DNA of 64,000 nucleotides, taken from contig NZ_QOIN01000026.1 in the NCBI RefSeq assembly GCF_003323715.1, positions 143,807 to 207,806 on the forward strand, read 5' to 3'. The notes under the pieces were generated by a model that saw only the letters and a list, made by a program, of their open reading frames with translations, had not been told where the DNA came from and did not search any database. The position numbers and the translations under genes are program-made. The DNA comes from Streptomyces diacarni. GTDB taxonomy: Bacteria; Actinomycetota; Actinomycetes; Streptomycetales; Streptomycetaceae. The first letter of the stretch is position 1. Every line of letters starts with the position of its first letter. Below are positions 1 to 9,235 of this stretch, piece after piece.

Positions 1-534
1 GAGCGCCGCGTCGCTCACCCGCCCGGTGACGACGACGTCGGCGCCGCCCCGCAGGCACTCCGCGATGCCCGCGCCGCCCAGGTACGCGTTGGCCGTCAGC
101 ACCCCCTCGCCCCAGCCACCGCGCCCGGTGAGGTCGTCGCCCTCGACGTGGGCGACCCGCGCCGGCACGCCGACGCGCTCGCTCAGCTCGCGCACGGCGT
201 CCGCCAGGCCCGCCGGGTTGAGACCGCCCGCGTTGGTGACGAGCGTGACGCCGCGCTCCCGCGCGAGCCCGAGCCCGGTCTCCAACTGCCGCAGGAACGT
301 CCTGGCGTAGCCGCGCGCCGGGTCCTTGAGGCGGTCGCGGCCGAGGATGAGCATGGTGAGTTCGGCGAGGTAGTCGCCGGTCACCACGTCGAGGGGGCCG
401 CCGGTCAGCATGTCGGCGAGCGCGTCGAAACGGTCGCCGTAGAAGCCGGACGCGTTCCCGACGCGGAGCGGTGCGCTCCGCCGCGCCGGGCCGCTCACGC
501 CTCCCCCGGAGACCCCGGTGTCCGGCCCGCTCAC
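1..534 (-). CDS. AtuA-like (DUF1446) protein, cut by window edge
   Basis: The visible 178 residues are the N-terminal part of a DUF1446 protein, the family of AtuA of acyclic terpene (citronellol/geraniol) utilisation in Pseudomonas. Recognisable pieces are RVGNASGFYGDRFDAL near residue 22, GPLDVVTGDYLAELTML, TNAGGLNPAGL and GGADVVVTGRVSDAAL at the window edge. The GTG at 534 is chosen because GGGGGAGG lies 7 nt upstream; the alternative GTG at 498 has its purine run only 1 nt away. The start overlaps the stop of the upstream TIGR03084 gene by 4 bp (GTGA), which suggests translational coupling. Family membership is fairly sure; the substrate in this organism is unknown and the C-terminus lies outside the window. 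Confidence 0.8.
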   Translation of the reverse strand, partial: MSGPDTGVSGGGVSGPARRSAPLRVGNASGFYGDRFDALADMLTGGPLDVVTGDYLAELTMLILGRDRLKDPARGYARTFLRQLETGLGLARERGVTLVTNAGGLNPAGLADAVRELSERVGVPARVAHVEGDDLTGRGGWGEGVLTANAYLGGAGIAECLRGGADVVVTGRVSDAAL

Positions 535-1373
535 GCCCGCGCCTCCCCCGCGTGTCCCGGCTCCCGGCCCGCTCCCGGCGGCCCCGCGAACGCCTGGGCG
601 ATCTCCAGCCACTGGTCGGCGTCGGCGCCTTCGGCGTGCACGTCCGCGTCGTCGCGGTGCACCCGCTGGGTCACCAGACGGCAGAAGTCGTGCGCGTCCC
701 CGGTCACCTTCTGCCCGGTGTCCGCCGGGCCGTGCGCCCACACCTCGCCGCCGGGCCCCCTCACCTCCACCCGGAACGGCCCCGCCGGCGGCCGCAGCCC
801 GTGCACGGCGTACGCGAAGTCCCGGGCGCGGACGCCGAGGCGCACGATGTGCCGCAACCGCCGCGTGGGCCGCCGCGCGACACCCAGCGCGTCGGCGACG
901 TCCTCGCCGTGCGCCCAGGTCTCCATGAGGCGCGCGGTGGCCATGCTCGCGGGGCTCATGGACGTCCCGTACCAGGGCAGCCGCGGGCCGGGCAGCGCGG
1001 CGGTGAGCGCGTCCGCCACCGCGGCGCGCCCGGCCCGCCACCGGTGCAGCAGCTCGGCGTGCGGCAGCCTCGCGCCCTCCTCGGCCGCCTCGTCGATGAA
1101 GTGCGCCGCTCCCCCGGTTTCGGAGTCGCCCTGGGATCCGTCCGGGAACCGCTCCGCCTCGCGCCGGAACGCCTCGGGTTCCGCGGCCGCGAGCAGGGCT
1201 TGCCCGTCGGTCCAGGCCAGGTGGGCGATCTGGTGGGCGACGGTCCAGCCGGGCGCCGGGGTGGCCGCCGCCCAGCTCGCGGGCGGCAGGTCGGCGACCA
1301 GCCGGTCCAGGTCCTCGCTCTCGGCGCGCAGGTCGGCCAGGAGGCCGCTGAGAAGCTCCGCCGGTGTGGCCAC
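531..1373 (-). CDS. TIGR03084 family metal-binding protein (DinB/MDMPI-like)
   Basis: The 280-aa protein has the mycothiol-dependent maleylpyruvate isomerase-like N-terminal four-helix fold: LADLRAESEDLDRLVADL, then GWTVAHQIAHLAWTDG with a probable metal-binding His, WYGTSMSPASMATARLMETW and WAHGEDVADALG with the second His. The C-terminal third is the TIGR03084-specific part. Members of this superfamily bind a divalent metal and some use mycothiol; no activity is established for TIGR03084 itself. It overlaps the AtuA-like gene by 4 bp and most likely forms an operon with it, pointing to a role in the same breakdown pathway. ATG start at 1373; the 231 bp to the AraC gene form a divergent promoter region. 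Confidence 0.85.
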   Translation of the reverse strand: MATPAELLSGLLADLRAESEDLDRLVADLPPASWAAATPAPGWTVAHQIAHLAWTDGQALLAAAEPEAFRREAERFPDGSQGDSETGGAAHFIDEAAEEGARLPHAELLHRWRAGRAAVADALTAALPGPRLPWYGTSMSPASMATARLMETWAHGEDVADALGVARRPTRRLRHIVRLGVRARDFAYAVHGLRPPAGPFRVEVRGPGGEVWAHGPADTGQKVTGDAHDFCRLVTQRVHRDDADVHAEGADADQWLEIAQAFAGPPGAGREPGHAGEARA

Positions 1374-1515
1374 AGCCCACCCTCCTCGGGTCGCGGGGGT
1401 CGCGGGTCGGGGCGGCGGCGGGCGGGGCGCGCCTCACCGGAGGCGCTCCGGCCGCCGCCGAGCGCGCCCCAACCGCCGTGCGTGGCACCGAGACTGGCAG
1501 TCACGGCGAAAACAA

Positions 1516-1529
1516 GCAAGCGTGCTTGC
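1516..1529. promoter_or_regulatory. Inverted repeat upstream of the AraC gene
   Basis: GCAAGC-GT-GCTTGC is a perfect 6-bp inverted repeat with a 2-bp centre. It sits about 75 bp before the AraC start and 140 bp before the divergent TIGR03084 start, inside an AT-richer stretch of an otherwise very GC-rich spacer. It may be an operator; which protein binds it is not known. Confidence 0.35.
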
Positions 1530-1604
1530 ATGACTTTTCCCCGCGGACCCGTCCGGGTAGCTCCCCTGCGGAACGGGGGCCCCGAAGGGAGGGAAAGCGA
1601 CAAC

Positions 1605-2540
1605 GTGACCGCGACGCGCAACTCCGCACCCGTCCACCCCGACATGCCGCTGCACCGGCTCGACGTCCCCGCCCCGCGCGCCCTCCCGTTCGCCATCGGG
1701 ACGTTCGACACCATCGGCCCGCTCTCCCGCGCCGCCTATCCGCACCGGCACACGTTCTACGAGATCGCCTACGTGACGCACGGCAGCGGCTCCCACGTCA
1801 TCGACCTGCGCCGCTGGACCCTGCGCCCGCCCCACCTGTGCTTCATCACGCCCGGCCGGACGCACCACTGGCAGCAGCACGAGCAGGTCCACGGCAGCGT
1901 CGTCCTCTTCGACCCGTCCTTCCTGCTCGCCCACCCCTCGGACCGCGCGTTACTGCGCGCCCTGGGCGAACACCCCTCCCTCCCCCTGACGGGGCAGGCC
2001 GCCGCCCGGGTCGAGGACCTGCTCGACGGCATGCGGTCCGAGTACGGTGAAGGACAGCGCGGCATGCCGACGGTCCTCCAGGCGTACCTGCACATCCTCC
2101 TGGTCCACGCGAGCCGCCTCCCCGCCGAGACCCGCGCGCACAGCGGCCACGCGGCCCAGACCCGGGACGCCGCACCCGGCGCGGCCGCCTCCCTGGCCGG
2201 CCGGTTCGTCCAGCTGCTGGAGCCGCCAGGCGCCGCGGGCGCACACACCGTCGCCTCCTGCGCCGCCGAACTCGGCGTCTCCGTCGGCTACCTGACCGCC
2301 GCCGCCCGCTCGGCCACCGGACGCACCCCGGGACAGCTCATCCGGCACGCCCAGGTGCTGGAGGCCAAACGGCTGCTCGCCGGCACCGACATGACGGTGC
2401 GGCGCGTCGCCCACGACGTCGGCTTCGCCGACCCCGCCTACTTCTGCCGCTTCTTCCGGCGCGAGACCGGCGCGAGCCCCGGCCAGTTCCGCCGCGAGGC
2501 ACACGAGGGGCCGGCGACGGAAAGCACCACGCTTTGGTAA
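1605..2540 (+). CDS. AraC family transcriptional regulator with a TTA codon
   Basis: The 311-aa regulator has an N-terminal cupin sensor domain (PHRHTFYEIAYVTHGSGSH, later RPPHLCFITPGRTHHW) and a C-terminal double helix-turn-helix (AAELGVSVGYLTAAARSATG; VRRVAHDVGFADPAYFCRFF). The frame stays open far upstream, but the GTG at 1605 has GGGAGGGAAAG 8-18 nt before it and the cupin starts about 25 residues later. Codon 116 (1950-1952) is TTA, the only in-frame TTA seen in the window, so translation may depend on the bldA tRNA and be developmentally timed. It lies 119 bp before the intradiol dioxygenase on the same strand and is a plausible regulator of it or of the divergent AtuA-like operon. Confidence 0.9.
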   Translation: MTATRNSAPVHPDMPLHRLDVPAPRALPFAIGTFDTIGPLSRAAYPHRHTFYEIAYVTHGSGSHVIDLRRWTLRPPHLCFITPGRTHHWQQHEQVHGSVVLFDPSFLLAHPSDRALLRALGEHPSLPLTGQAAARVEDLLDGMRSEYGEGQRGMPTVLQAYLHILLVHASRLPAETRAHSGHAAQTRDAAPGAAASLAGRFVQLLEPPGAAGAHTVASCAAELGVSVGYLTAAARSATGRTPGQLIRHAQVLEAKRLLAGTDMTVRRVAHDVGFADPAYFCRFFRRETGASPGQFRREAHEGPATESTTLW

Positions 2541-2659
2541 CTCCGTCCATCGACCCCGCCCCGGCGCCGCCGTAGCGTCGTCCCCACTCGGCCGAACCCC
2601 GGCCGGACGCGTCCGTCCCCCGCACTTCCCCCACCGTCGAAAGAGCGAGGAACGAACCA

Positions 2660-3319
2660 GTGGATGACGACAAGCGCCCCGAGACGAGAAGGCCCCGCGG
2701 GATCAGCCGCAAGAGCGTGCTGCGCGCCGCGGTGGCCGCCGCACCGGCCGCCGTGCTGATCGGCACCGGAGCGGGCGGAGCGACCCCCGCACTGGCCCGC
2801 GACCAGCGCGAGGCGGGCCGGCGCCTCGAACCGACCCCCACCTGCGACGACGGCGACGACCCCACACCACCGCAGATGGAGGGCCCCTACTTCAAGCCCA
2901 ACTCCCCCGAGCGCGACGCGATCGTCCCGCCCGGCACCCAGGGAACCGAACTGGCCGTCAGCGGGTTCGTCTTCGGCACCGGATGCGAACCGCTGGCGGA
3001 CGTGCTGCTCGACTGGTGGCAGGCCGACCCGAACGGCACCTACGACAACGCCGGCTACGACTTCCGCGGCCACCAGTACACCGGCGCCGACGGCTCCTTC
3101 CGGCTGGCCACGCTGCACCCGGGCCTGTACCCGGGCCGCACCCGGCACCTGCATGTCAAGGTGCAGGCCCCGCACCAGCCCATCCTCACCACCCAGCTCT
3201 ACTTCCCCGGCGAACCGCGCAACCAGACCGACCCCCTCTTCGACGCCCGGCTGCTGATGAACGTCCAGCAGAACGGCGCCGGGCTGGTGGGCACGTTCGA
3301 CTTCGTCGTCAACGCGTAG
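2660..3319 (+). CDS. Secreted intradiol ring-cleavage dioxygenase
   Basis: The 219-aa protein belongs to the intradiol dioxygenase family, non-haem Fe(III) enzymes that open catecholic rings between the two hydroxyls. The usual Fe ligands are present: Tyr128 (NGTYDN), Tyr157 (GLYPGR), His163 and His165 (RHLHVKV). The N-terminus has a Tat-like signal (SRKSVLRAAVAAAPAAVL, Ala-rich core, cut near ALA-RDQ), so it is probably exported folded; the first motif arginine pair is SRK rather than SRR. GTG start at 2660 with GCGAGG about 9 nt upstream. Exported members of this family exist in other streptomycetes, but the substrate here is unknown. The gene ends convergently with the FAD/Fe-S gene. Confidence 0.88.
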   Translation: MDDDKRPETRRPRGISRKSVLRAAVAAAPAAVLIGTGAGGATPALARDQREAGRRLEPTPTCDDGDDPTPPQMEGPYFKPNSPERDAIVPPGTQGTELAVSGFVFGTGCEPLADVLLDWWQADPNGTYDNAGYDFRGHQYTGADGSFRLATLHPGLYPGRTRHLHVKVQAPHQPILTTQLYFPGEPRNQTDPLFDARLLMNVQQNGAGLVGTFDFVVNA

Positions 3320-3355
3320 GGCCGTAAGGCCGCCGCCCGCCCCCTCGCCCGGCGC

Positions 3356-3378
3356 CGTCACCGGTCGAGGGGGTGACG
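3356..3378. terminator. Short hairpin between convergent genes
   Basis: CGTCACC and GGTGACG form a 7-bp stem with a 9-nt loop, placed between the stop of the dioxygenase and the stop of the FAD/Fe-S gene. It could serve both strands. There is no U-tract, as usual in streptomycetes. Confidence 0.45.
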
Positions 3379-3385
3379 CGCACAC

Positions 3386-6274
3386 TCACGTGCCGGAGCC
3401 GGACGCCGCCCGCCGGTGCAGGTGGGCGGCCAGCACCTCCGCCAGGTGCCTGCTGTGGTGGCCGCCCAGTTGGTCCATCTGGGTGCGGCACGAGTAGCCG
3501 TCCGCGAGGACCTCCGTGCCCGGCGCGGCCTCCCGCAGGGAGGGCAGGAGCTGATCCTCGGCGCAGGCCGCGGAAACGGCGTAGTGGCCCTTCTCGAAGC
3601 CGAAGTTGCCGGCCAGGCCGCAGCAGCCGCCGGACAGGTCCCCGGTGAGACCGGCGCGCTCGCGCAGGCGCCGGTCGGCGGCGTCGCCGATGACCGCGTG
3701 CTGATGGCAGTGGGTCTGGCCGGCCACGGGCCGGTCGACGCGCGGCGGCGCCCAGTCGGGGGCCTGCTCCTGAAGGGTCTGCGCGAAGGTGCGCACCGCC
3801 CGTGCCAGCCGCGCGGCGCGCGGGTCGTCGCCCAGCAGCTCGGGGACGTCCGAGCGCAGGGCAGCCGCGCACGGAGGCTCCAGCACGGCGATGGGCAGGC
3901 CCGCGTCCAGGGCGGGCTCGATGTGGTCGAGGGTGCGCCGCATGACCGTACGGGCGCGGTCGAGCTGGCCCGTGGAGACGTACGTCAGGCCGCAGCACAC
4001 CTGCTTCGGCGGCACGACGGGGCGCAGCCCCGCATCCTGGAAGACGCGCACCGCCGCCGTACCCGCCTCGGGCGAGAGGTAATTGGTGAACGTGTCGGGC
4101 CACAGGACGACGGGGGTGCCGCTCGCCCGCTCCCTGCCCGGCTGCTTGCGCCACCAGCGGGTGAAAGGGGTGCGGGGCAGCGCGGGGATGTCCCGCTCGG
4201 GGGCGAGACCGCCCAGCCGCTTGGCGAGCGCCGCCAGCGGGGGAACCGCGGCTCCGGCGTTCAGCAGCGGCACCGTGCGCGTGGCGTCGGCCAGGCGCAG
4301 CCAGCGCGGCAGCCACCCCATCGAGTAGTGCGCCATCGGGCGCGCCTTGCCCGGGTTGCGCGCGTCACCCTCGTGGTAGTGGTGCAGGAACTCGGCCTTG
4401 TAGGTGGCCATGTCGACGCCGACCGGGCAGTCGCTCTTGCAGCCCTTGCACGACAGGCACAGGTCGAGCGCGTCGTGCACCTCCTCGGACTGCCACCCCT
4501 GGGTGACGACCTCGCCCGCGAGCATCTCGTGCAGCAGCCGGGCCCGGCCGCGGGTGGAGTGCTTCTCCTCGCCGGTGGCCCGGAAGGACGGGCACATCAC
4601 GCTCGCGCCCGACGCCGTCTCGTTGCGGCACTTGGCGACGCCCACGCAGCGGCGCACGGCGGCCGAGAAGTCTCCCCCGTCGTGCGGGTAGCCGAACTCG
4701 ACGTCCACGGGGGTGCGCGGCAGCGGGGCGAAGCGCAGGTTGGCGTCGATCGGTTCGGGCCGCACGAGCATGCCGGGGTTGAGGCCGCCCGCCGGGTCCC
4801 ACAGGTCCTTGAAACGGTTGAACAGCCCGATCATCTCGGGCCCGTACATGCGGGGCAGCAGCGCCGCACGCGCCTGCCCGTCGCCGTGCTCGCCGGAGAG
4901 GGAGCCGCCGTGCGCGACGACGGTGTCGGCCAGCGCGGTGGAGAACTCGCGGAACGTGGCGATGCCCGCCTCGTCCATCAGGTCGAAGTCGATGCGCACG
5001 TGGATGCAGCCGTCCCCGAAATGCCCGTAGGGCAGGCCGCGCAGCCCGTACTCGCGCAGCAGTTTGCGGAAGTCGCGCAGGTAGGCGCCCAACCGCTCGG
5101 GAGGCACGGCGCAGTCCTCCCAGCCGGGCCAGGCCTCCGCGTCCTCCGCCATGCCGGGAAGCCGCAGCCGGGTCGCCGTCCCGGAGGCGTCCTCGCGGAT
5201 CCGCCACAGCGCGCGCTGCCCGGCCGCGTCCGTGACCAGACTGCGGTCGGTGGTGGACTCGCGGGCGGCGCGGCACAGCGCTTCGGCGTTGGCCCGCGCG
5301 TGGGCCGCGTCGTCGCCGCCGACCTCGACGAACAGCCAGGCGCCGCCCCGGGGGAGCAAGGCGCGGGCCGCGTCGCCCACCAGGTCGTTGGCCATGCCCT
5401 CGACGGTGAGGGGCCCGTGCGGGAGCAGCCCGGCGGCGGCCTCGGCGGCCGCGCTCTCGTCCGCGTACCCGAGGACGGCCAGCACGCGGGCGCCCGGTGT
5501 CGGCACCAGCCCCACGGTGGCGCGGGTCAGCACGCCCAGGGTGCCCTCGCTGCCGGTGAAGGCGCGCGCCCAGTCCTCGCCCTTCTCGGGCAGCAGCTCA
5601 TCCAGCGCGTAGCCGGAGATCCGCCGCGGCAGCTCGGGGAACCCCGTGCGCAGCCGGGCGAGTTCCCCCTGGACGAGAGAGCGCGCCGCGGTGCGCAGCC
5701 GCTCCGGCACCCCGTCGCCGCCGCGCGCGAGGCGGGCCCGCTCACCGCCGAAGGTGAGCACCTCCAGCTCGCGGACGTTGTCCGCGGTGGTGCCCCAGGC
5801 CACCGAGTGGGAGCCGCAGGAGTTGTTGCCAATCATCCCGCCGAGGGTGCAGCGGCTGTGCGTCGAGGGGTCGGGCCCGAAGGTGAGCCCGTACGCGCCG
5901 GCGGCACCGCGCAGATCGTCCAGGATCACGCCGGGGCGCACCACGGCGGTACGGCTGTCGGGATCCAGGCGCTCGATGGCGCGCAGGTGGCGGGTGAAGT
6001 CGAGGACGACGCCGGCCCCGGTGGCCTGCCCCGCGATCGACGTCCCCGCCCCGCGCGCCACCACGGGCACGCCCTGCTCCCGGCAGACCGCCAGCACGGC
6101 CGCCACGTCGTCGTCATCCCTGGGCGCCACCACACCGAGCGGAACCCGCCGGTAGTTGGAGGCGTCCATCGTCATCAACGCCCTGTCCTGGACGCCGAAC
6201 TCCACCTCGCCGCCCCGCACCGCGGCCCGAAGGGCCCGTTCCAGGTCCGCTGCCCGCTCCCGTGCCTCTGCCAT
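3386..6274 (-). CDS. FAD-binding and Fe-S oxidoreductase (GlcD-GlpC type fusion)
   Basis: This 962-aa protein fuses a lactate/glycolate-oxidase-type FAD module to an iron-sulphur module. From the N-terminus: FAD_binding_4 (GVPVVARGAGTSIAGQATG, SRCTLGGMIGNNSCGSHS), FAD-oxidase C-terminal domain (HFGDGCIHVRI, SLSGEHGDGQAR), a 4Fe-4S segment (VAKCRN...VMCPSFRAT; CLSCKGCKSDCP), then two CCG domains (VCCGLTY near residue 780; GGCCGLAGNFGFEKGHY near 910) of the heterodisulphide-reductase type. Related fusions oxidise D-2-hydroxy acids and feed electrons to quinones; the substrate here is unknown. I chose the ATG at 6274 because the conserved part begins there; a TTG at 6331 in the same frame is possible. 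No clear Shine-Dalgarno is seen at either. Confidence 0.88.
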   Translation of the reverse strand: MAEARERAADLERALRAAVRGGEVEFGVQDRALMTMDASNYRRVPLGVVAPRDDDDVAAVLAVCREQGVPVVARGAGTSIAGQATGAGVVLDFTRHLRAIERLDPDSRTAVVRPGVILDDLRGAAGAYGLTFGPDPSTHSRCTLGGMIGNNSCGSHSVAWGTTADNVRELEVLTFGGERARLARGGDGVPERLRTAARSLVQGELARLRTGFPELPRRISGYALDELLPEKGEDWARAFTGSEGTLGVLTRATVGLVPTPGARVLAVLGYADESAAAEAAAGLLPHGPLTVEGMANDLVGDAARALLPRGGAWLFVEVGGDDAAHARANAEALCRAARESTTDRSLVTDAAGQRALWRIREDASGTATRLRLPGMAEDAEAWPGWEDCAVPPERLGAYLRDFRKLLREYGLRGLPYGHFGDGCIHVRIDFDLMDEAGIATFREFSTALADTVVAHGGSLSGEHGDGQARAALLPRMYGPEMIGLFNRFKDLWDPAGGLNPGMLVRPEPIDANLRFAPLPRTPVDVEFGYPHDGGDFSAAVRRCVGVAKCRNETASGASVMCPSFRATGEEKHSTRGRARLLHEMLAGEVVTQGWQSEEVHDALDLCLSCKGCKSDCPVGVDMATYKAEFLHHYHEGDARNPGKARPMAHYSMGWLPRWLRLADATRTVPLLNAGAAVPPLAALAKRLGGLAPERDIPALPRTPFTRWWRKQPGRERASGTPVVLWPDTFTNYLSPEAGTAAVRVFQDAGLRPVVPPKQVCCGLTYVSTGQLDRARTVMRRTLDHIEPALDAGLPIAVLEPPCAAALRSDVPELLGDDPRAARLARAVRTFAQTLQEQAPDWAPPRVDRPVAGQTHCHQHAVIGDAADRRLRERAGLTGDLSGGCCGLAGNFGFEKGHYAVSAACAEDQLLPSLREAAPGTEVLADGYSCRTQMDQLGGHHSRHLAEVLAAHLHRRAASGSGT

Positions 6275-6384
6275 GCGCACAGAGTGCACGCTCGGGCCGG
6301 GCGAACGCTGCCCCTTCGGTGATCTGAACAACTGTGTCCCCCGTCACGCGCGCGGGCGGGGGCCACTGCCGGCCGGTCAGCCCG

Positions 6385-6762
6385 TCAGCCCGCGTACGGA
6401 TCCGGTGCCGTGAACGTGTCCAGCAGGCGCGGCGGCGCCGCCTGCCGGAAGGAATCGACCACGATGTCCCGCAGCTCCGCCATGTCCTCCAGCGCCGCCA
6501 GCCGGGCCCGCACCCAGTGGGAGCCCGCCTCGTGCGGCGGCACCCAGAACTTCTCCGGCTCGGCCGCGATCAGCTCGCCCCTCTCCAGGCGGGGGCAGCG
6601 CACCGCGAACGAGGACCGGTCGTCCGGCATCGTCAGGAACATCTTTCCCGCGACCCGGAAGGTCGGCATCGCCCACGCCTCGACCTCCTTGGTCTCGGGA
6701 AGCACCAGCGCGAGACGGCGCACGTCATCGGGGCCTGGCCGGCCGGCTCTCGGTCCTGTCAT
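6385..6762 (-). CDS. MmcQ/YjbR family protein
   Basis: The 125-aa protein matches the small MmcQ/YjbR alpha/beta family: DDVRRLALVLPETKEVEAW, FRVAGKMFLTM, then HWVRARLAALEDMAEL near the end. E. coli YjbR binds DNA in vitro but no function is firmly established for the family. The ATG at 6762 follows CTGAGG by 2 nt; a longer open frame to 6810 exists but adds no conserved residues. It stands alone, 110 bp downstream (on the minus strand) of the divergent serC promoter and upstream of the FAD/Fe-S gene. Confidence 0.85.
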   Translation of the reverse strand: MTGPRAGRPGPDDVRRLALVLPETKEVEAWAMPTFRVAGKMFLTMPDDRSSFAVRCPRLERGELIAAEPEKFWVPPHEAGSHWVRARLAALEDMAELRDIVVDSFRQAAPPRLLDTFTAPDPYAG

Positions 6763-6876
6763 GGCCTCAGAGTAGGGGCACCCACCGACAGCGGCCCGCC
6801 GCGCGCCCACCGCGGTCCGCGTCCGCCCGCCGTCTCAGGCGCTGGACGTTCCGCCGTGCCCGCGCCCCGGCGGCAC

Positions 6877-8007
<1,131 letters not shown>

Positions 8008-8025
8008 CCGGTTCCTGAGAGCGTA

Positions 8026-8055
8026 CGGGCGGCCCACCGCCGGGTGGGCCGCCCG
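8026..8055 (+). terminator. Strong hairpin terminator after serC
   Basis: CGGGCGGCCCACC (8026-8038) pairs perfectly with 8043-8055 around a GCCG loop, 13 bp in all, 18 bp after the serC stop. It may also end transcription of the convergent WD40-like gene. Confidence 0.75.
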
Positions 8056-8136
8056 CCCTCGTCGGGCGGGCCGTAGCGCCCCCGGCGGCACCCGTCTCCC
8101 CGGCGGCGCCGGTACCCGCACACGCGGCCCCGCCCC

Positions 8137-9177
8137 TCACTCGCGGCGGCGGAAGAGGCGGCGCAGGCCCCACCACACCGCGAGGGCGACAGCGAAGGTG
8201 GCGGCGCCGAGACCGAGCGTGCGGTCGTCGTCACCGGACGCGCCGCCCTCGCCGCCGCCGCCCTTGCCGTCGCCCTCGGACGAGGACGCCTCACGCACCG
8301 AGTCGGGCACGGCATCGCCCTCGAGCTGTACCGGCTCGACGCCGCTGCCCTCACCCTCGGAGCCGAACATCAACGTCCGCCCGTCAGGAGTGAAGGTCAC
8401 CGACTCGCCCTGCCGCTGCAACGGCACCGCCACGGAGCCAATCTTGTCCGGCTTGCCGTCCTTCCACCGGTAGGCGTAGCCGCTGAAGTAGCCGCGCAGC
8501 ACCAGCCGCGTGCCGTCCGGGGAGAACGCCCCGTCGGTGGCCTCGAAGTCGAGGTCGGCGACCCGCGAGAAAGTGTTGGTGCCCGCCGCGTCGAGGCGCC
8601 GCGGTCCTGCGTAGACGCCGGCCTCGCCCTTCGCGTTCTTGCTGGCGATGTAGACGCGCCCGGTCTTGGGGTGCACCATCAGCGACTCGGCGTTGCGGGG
8701 ACCGTCGGCGTAGCGGACGGTGTAGCGCGTCGGCGTCACGGTGATGTCGCCGTGCAGCCGCTTCGGTTCGTGGAAGCGGTAGATCCACACCTCCGACCAG
8801 GAGCCGTCGAGGTTGTCGCCGATGTCGCCGACGAACACGTCTCCGTCGGGCCCGACGGAGATGGCCTCCACATCCCGGGGGTCGATGCCGCGCAGGACGA
8901 CCCGGGCGACGGTCTTGCCCGTGCGGCTGTCGACGGCGTACACGTACGGTCCGTCGTCGGAGTCGTTGTGCGTCCAGTAGACGCCCTCGTGAGCGCGGCT
9001 GGCGGCCAGGCCACTGGACTCGGTGATGCGCGAGTCCCGGATCGTGAAGCCCTTGGGTTCGTCCGCCGCCCGGGCGGGAAAGGGGGCGGAGGCGAGCCCC
9101 GCGGCCAGGACCGCCGCGGCCAACGCCGCCTTCTGACGGATCCCGACGACGGACCCACGTGTGCGCTCAGAGGACAT
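8137..9177 (-). CDS. Secreted, membrane-anchored beta-propeller (WD40-like) protein
   Basis: The 346-aa protein has a signal peptide (KAALAAAVLAAGLASAPFPARA, cut before ADEPKG), a beta-propeller-like body with repeats such as YVYAVDSRTGKTV, DVEAISVGPDGDVFVGDIGDN, GRVYIASKNAKGEAGVYAG and FTPDGRTLMFGSEGEG, then a Gly/Ser/Asp spacer and one C-terminal helix (LGLGAATFAVALAVWWGL) followed by RRLFRRRE. This predicts an extracytoplasmic propeller held by a C-terminal anchor. There is no LPXTG-type sorting motif. Its ligand is unknown. It is divergent from the SGNH hydrolase with only 58 bp between the two starts. Confidence 0.75.
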   Translation of the reverse strand: MSSERTRGSVVGIRQKAALAAAVLAAGLASAPFPARAADEPKGFTIRDSRITESSGLAASRAHEGVYWTHNDSDDGPYVYAVDSRTGKTVARVVLRGIDPRDVEAISVGPDGDVFVGDIGDNLDGSWSEVWIYRFHEPKRLHGDITVTPTRYTVRYADGPRNAESLMVHPKTGRVYIASKNAKGEAGVYAGPRRLDAAGTNTFSRVADLDFEATDGAFSPDGTRLVLRGYFSGYAYRWKDGKPDKIGSVAVPLQRQGESVTFTPDGRTLMFGSEGEGSGVEPVQLEGDAVPDSVREASSSEGDGKGGGGEGGASGDDDRTLGLGAATFAVALAVWWGLRRLFRRRE

Positions 9178-9235
9178 GGGCTCAAGTGTCCAGCATCACG
9201 GTGCGTGTCGGTTGGTGATCCACCAGGATGAGCGC

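Noticed and set aside
1540..1600. Riboswitch or attenuator before the AraC gene
   Set aside because: ACCCG-TC-CGGGT and a C-run opposite the Shine-Dalgarno could pair, but no known class fits and such pairings arise easily at this GC content.
3416..6322. A 968-codon open frame on the plus strand opposite the FAD/Fe-S gene
   Set aside because: It follows exactly the third-position GC pattern of the real gene, is His/Gly/Val/Arg-rich and shows no domain.
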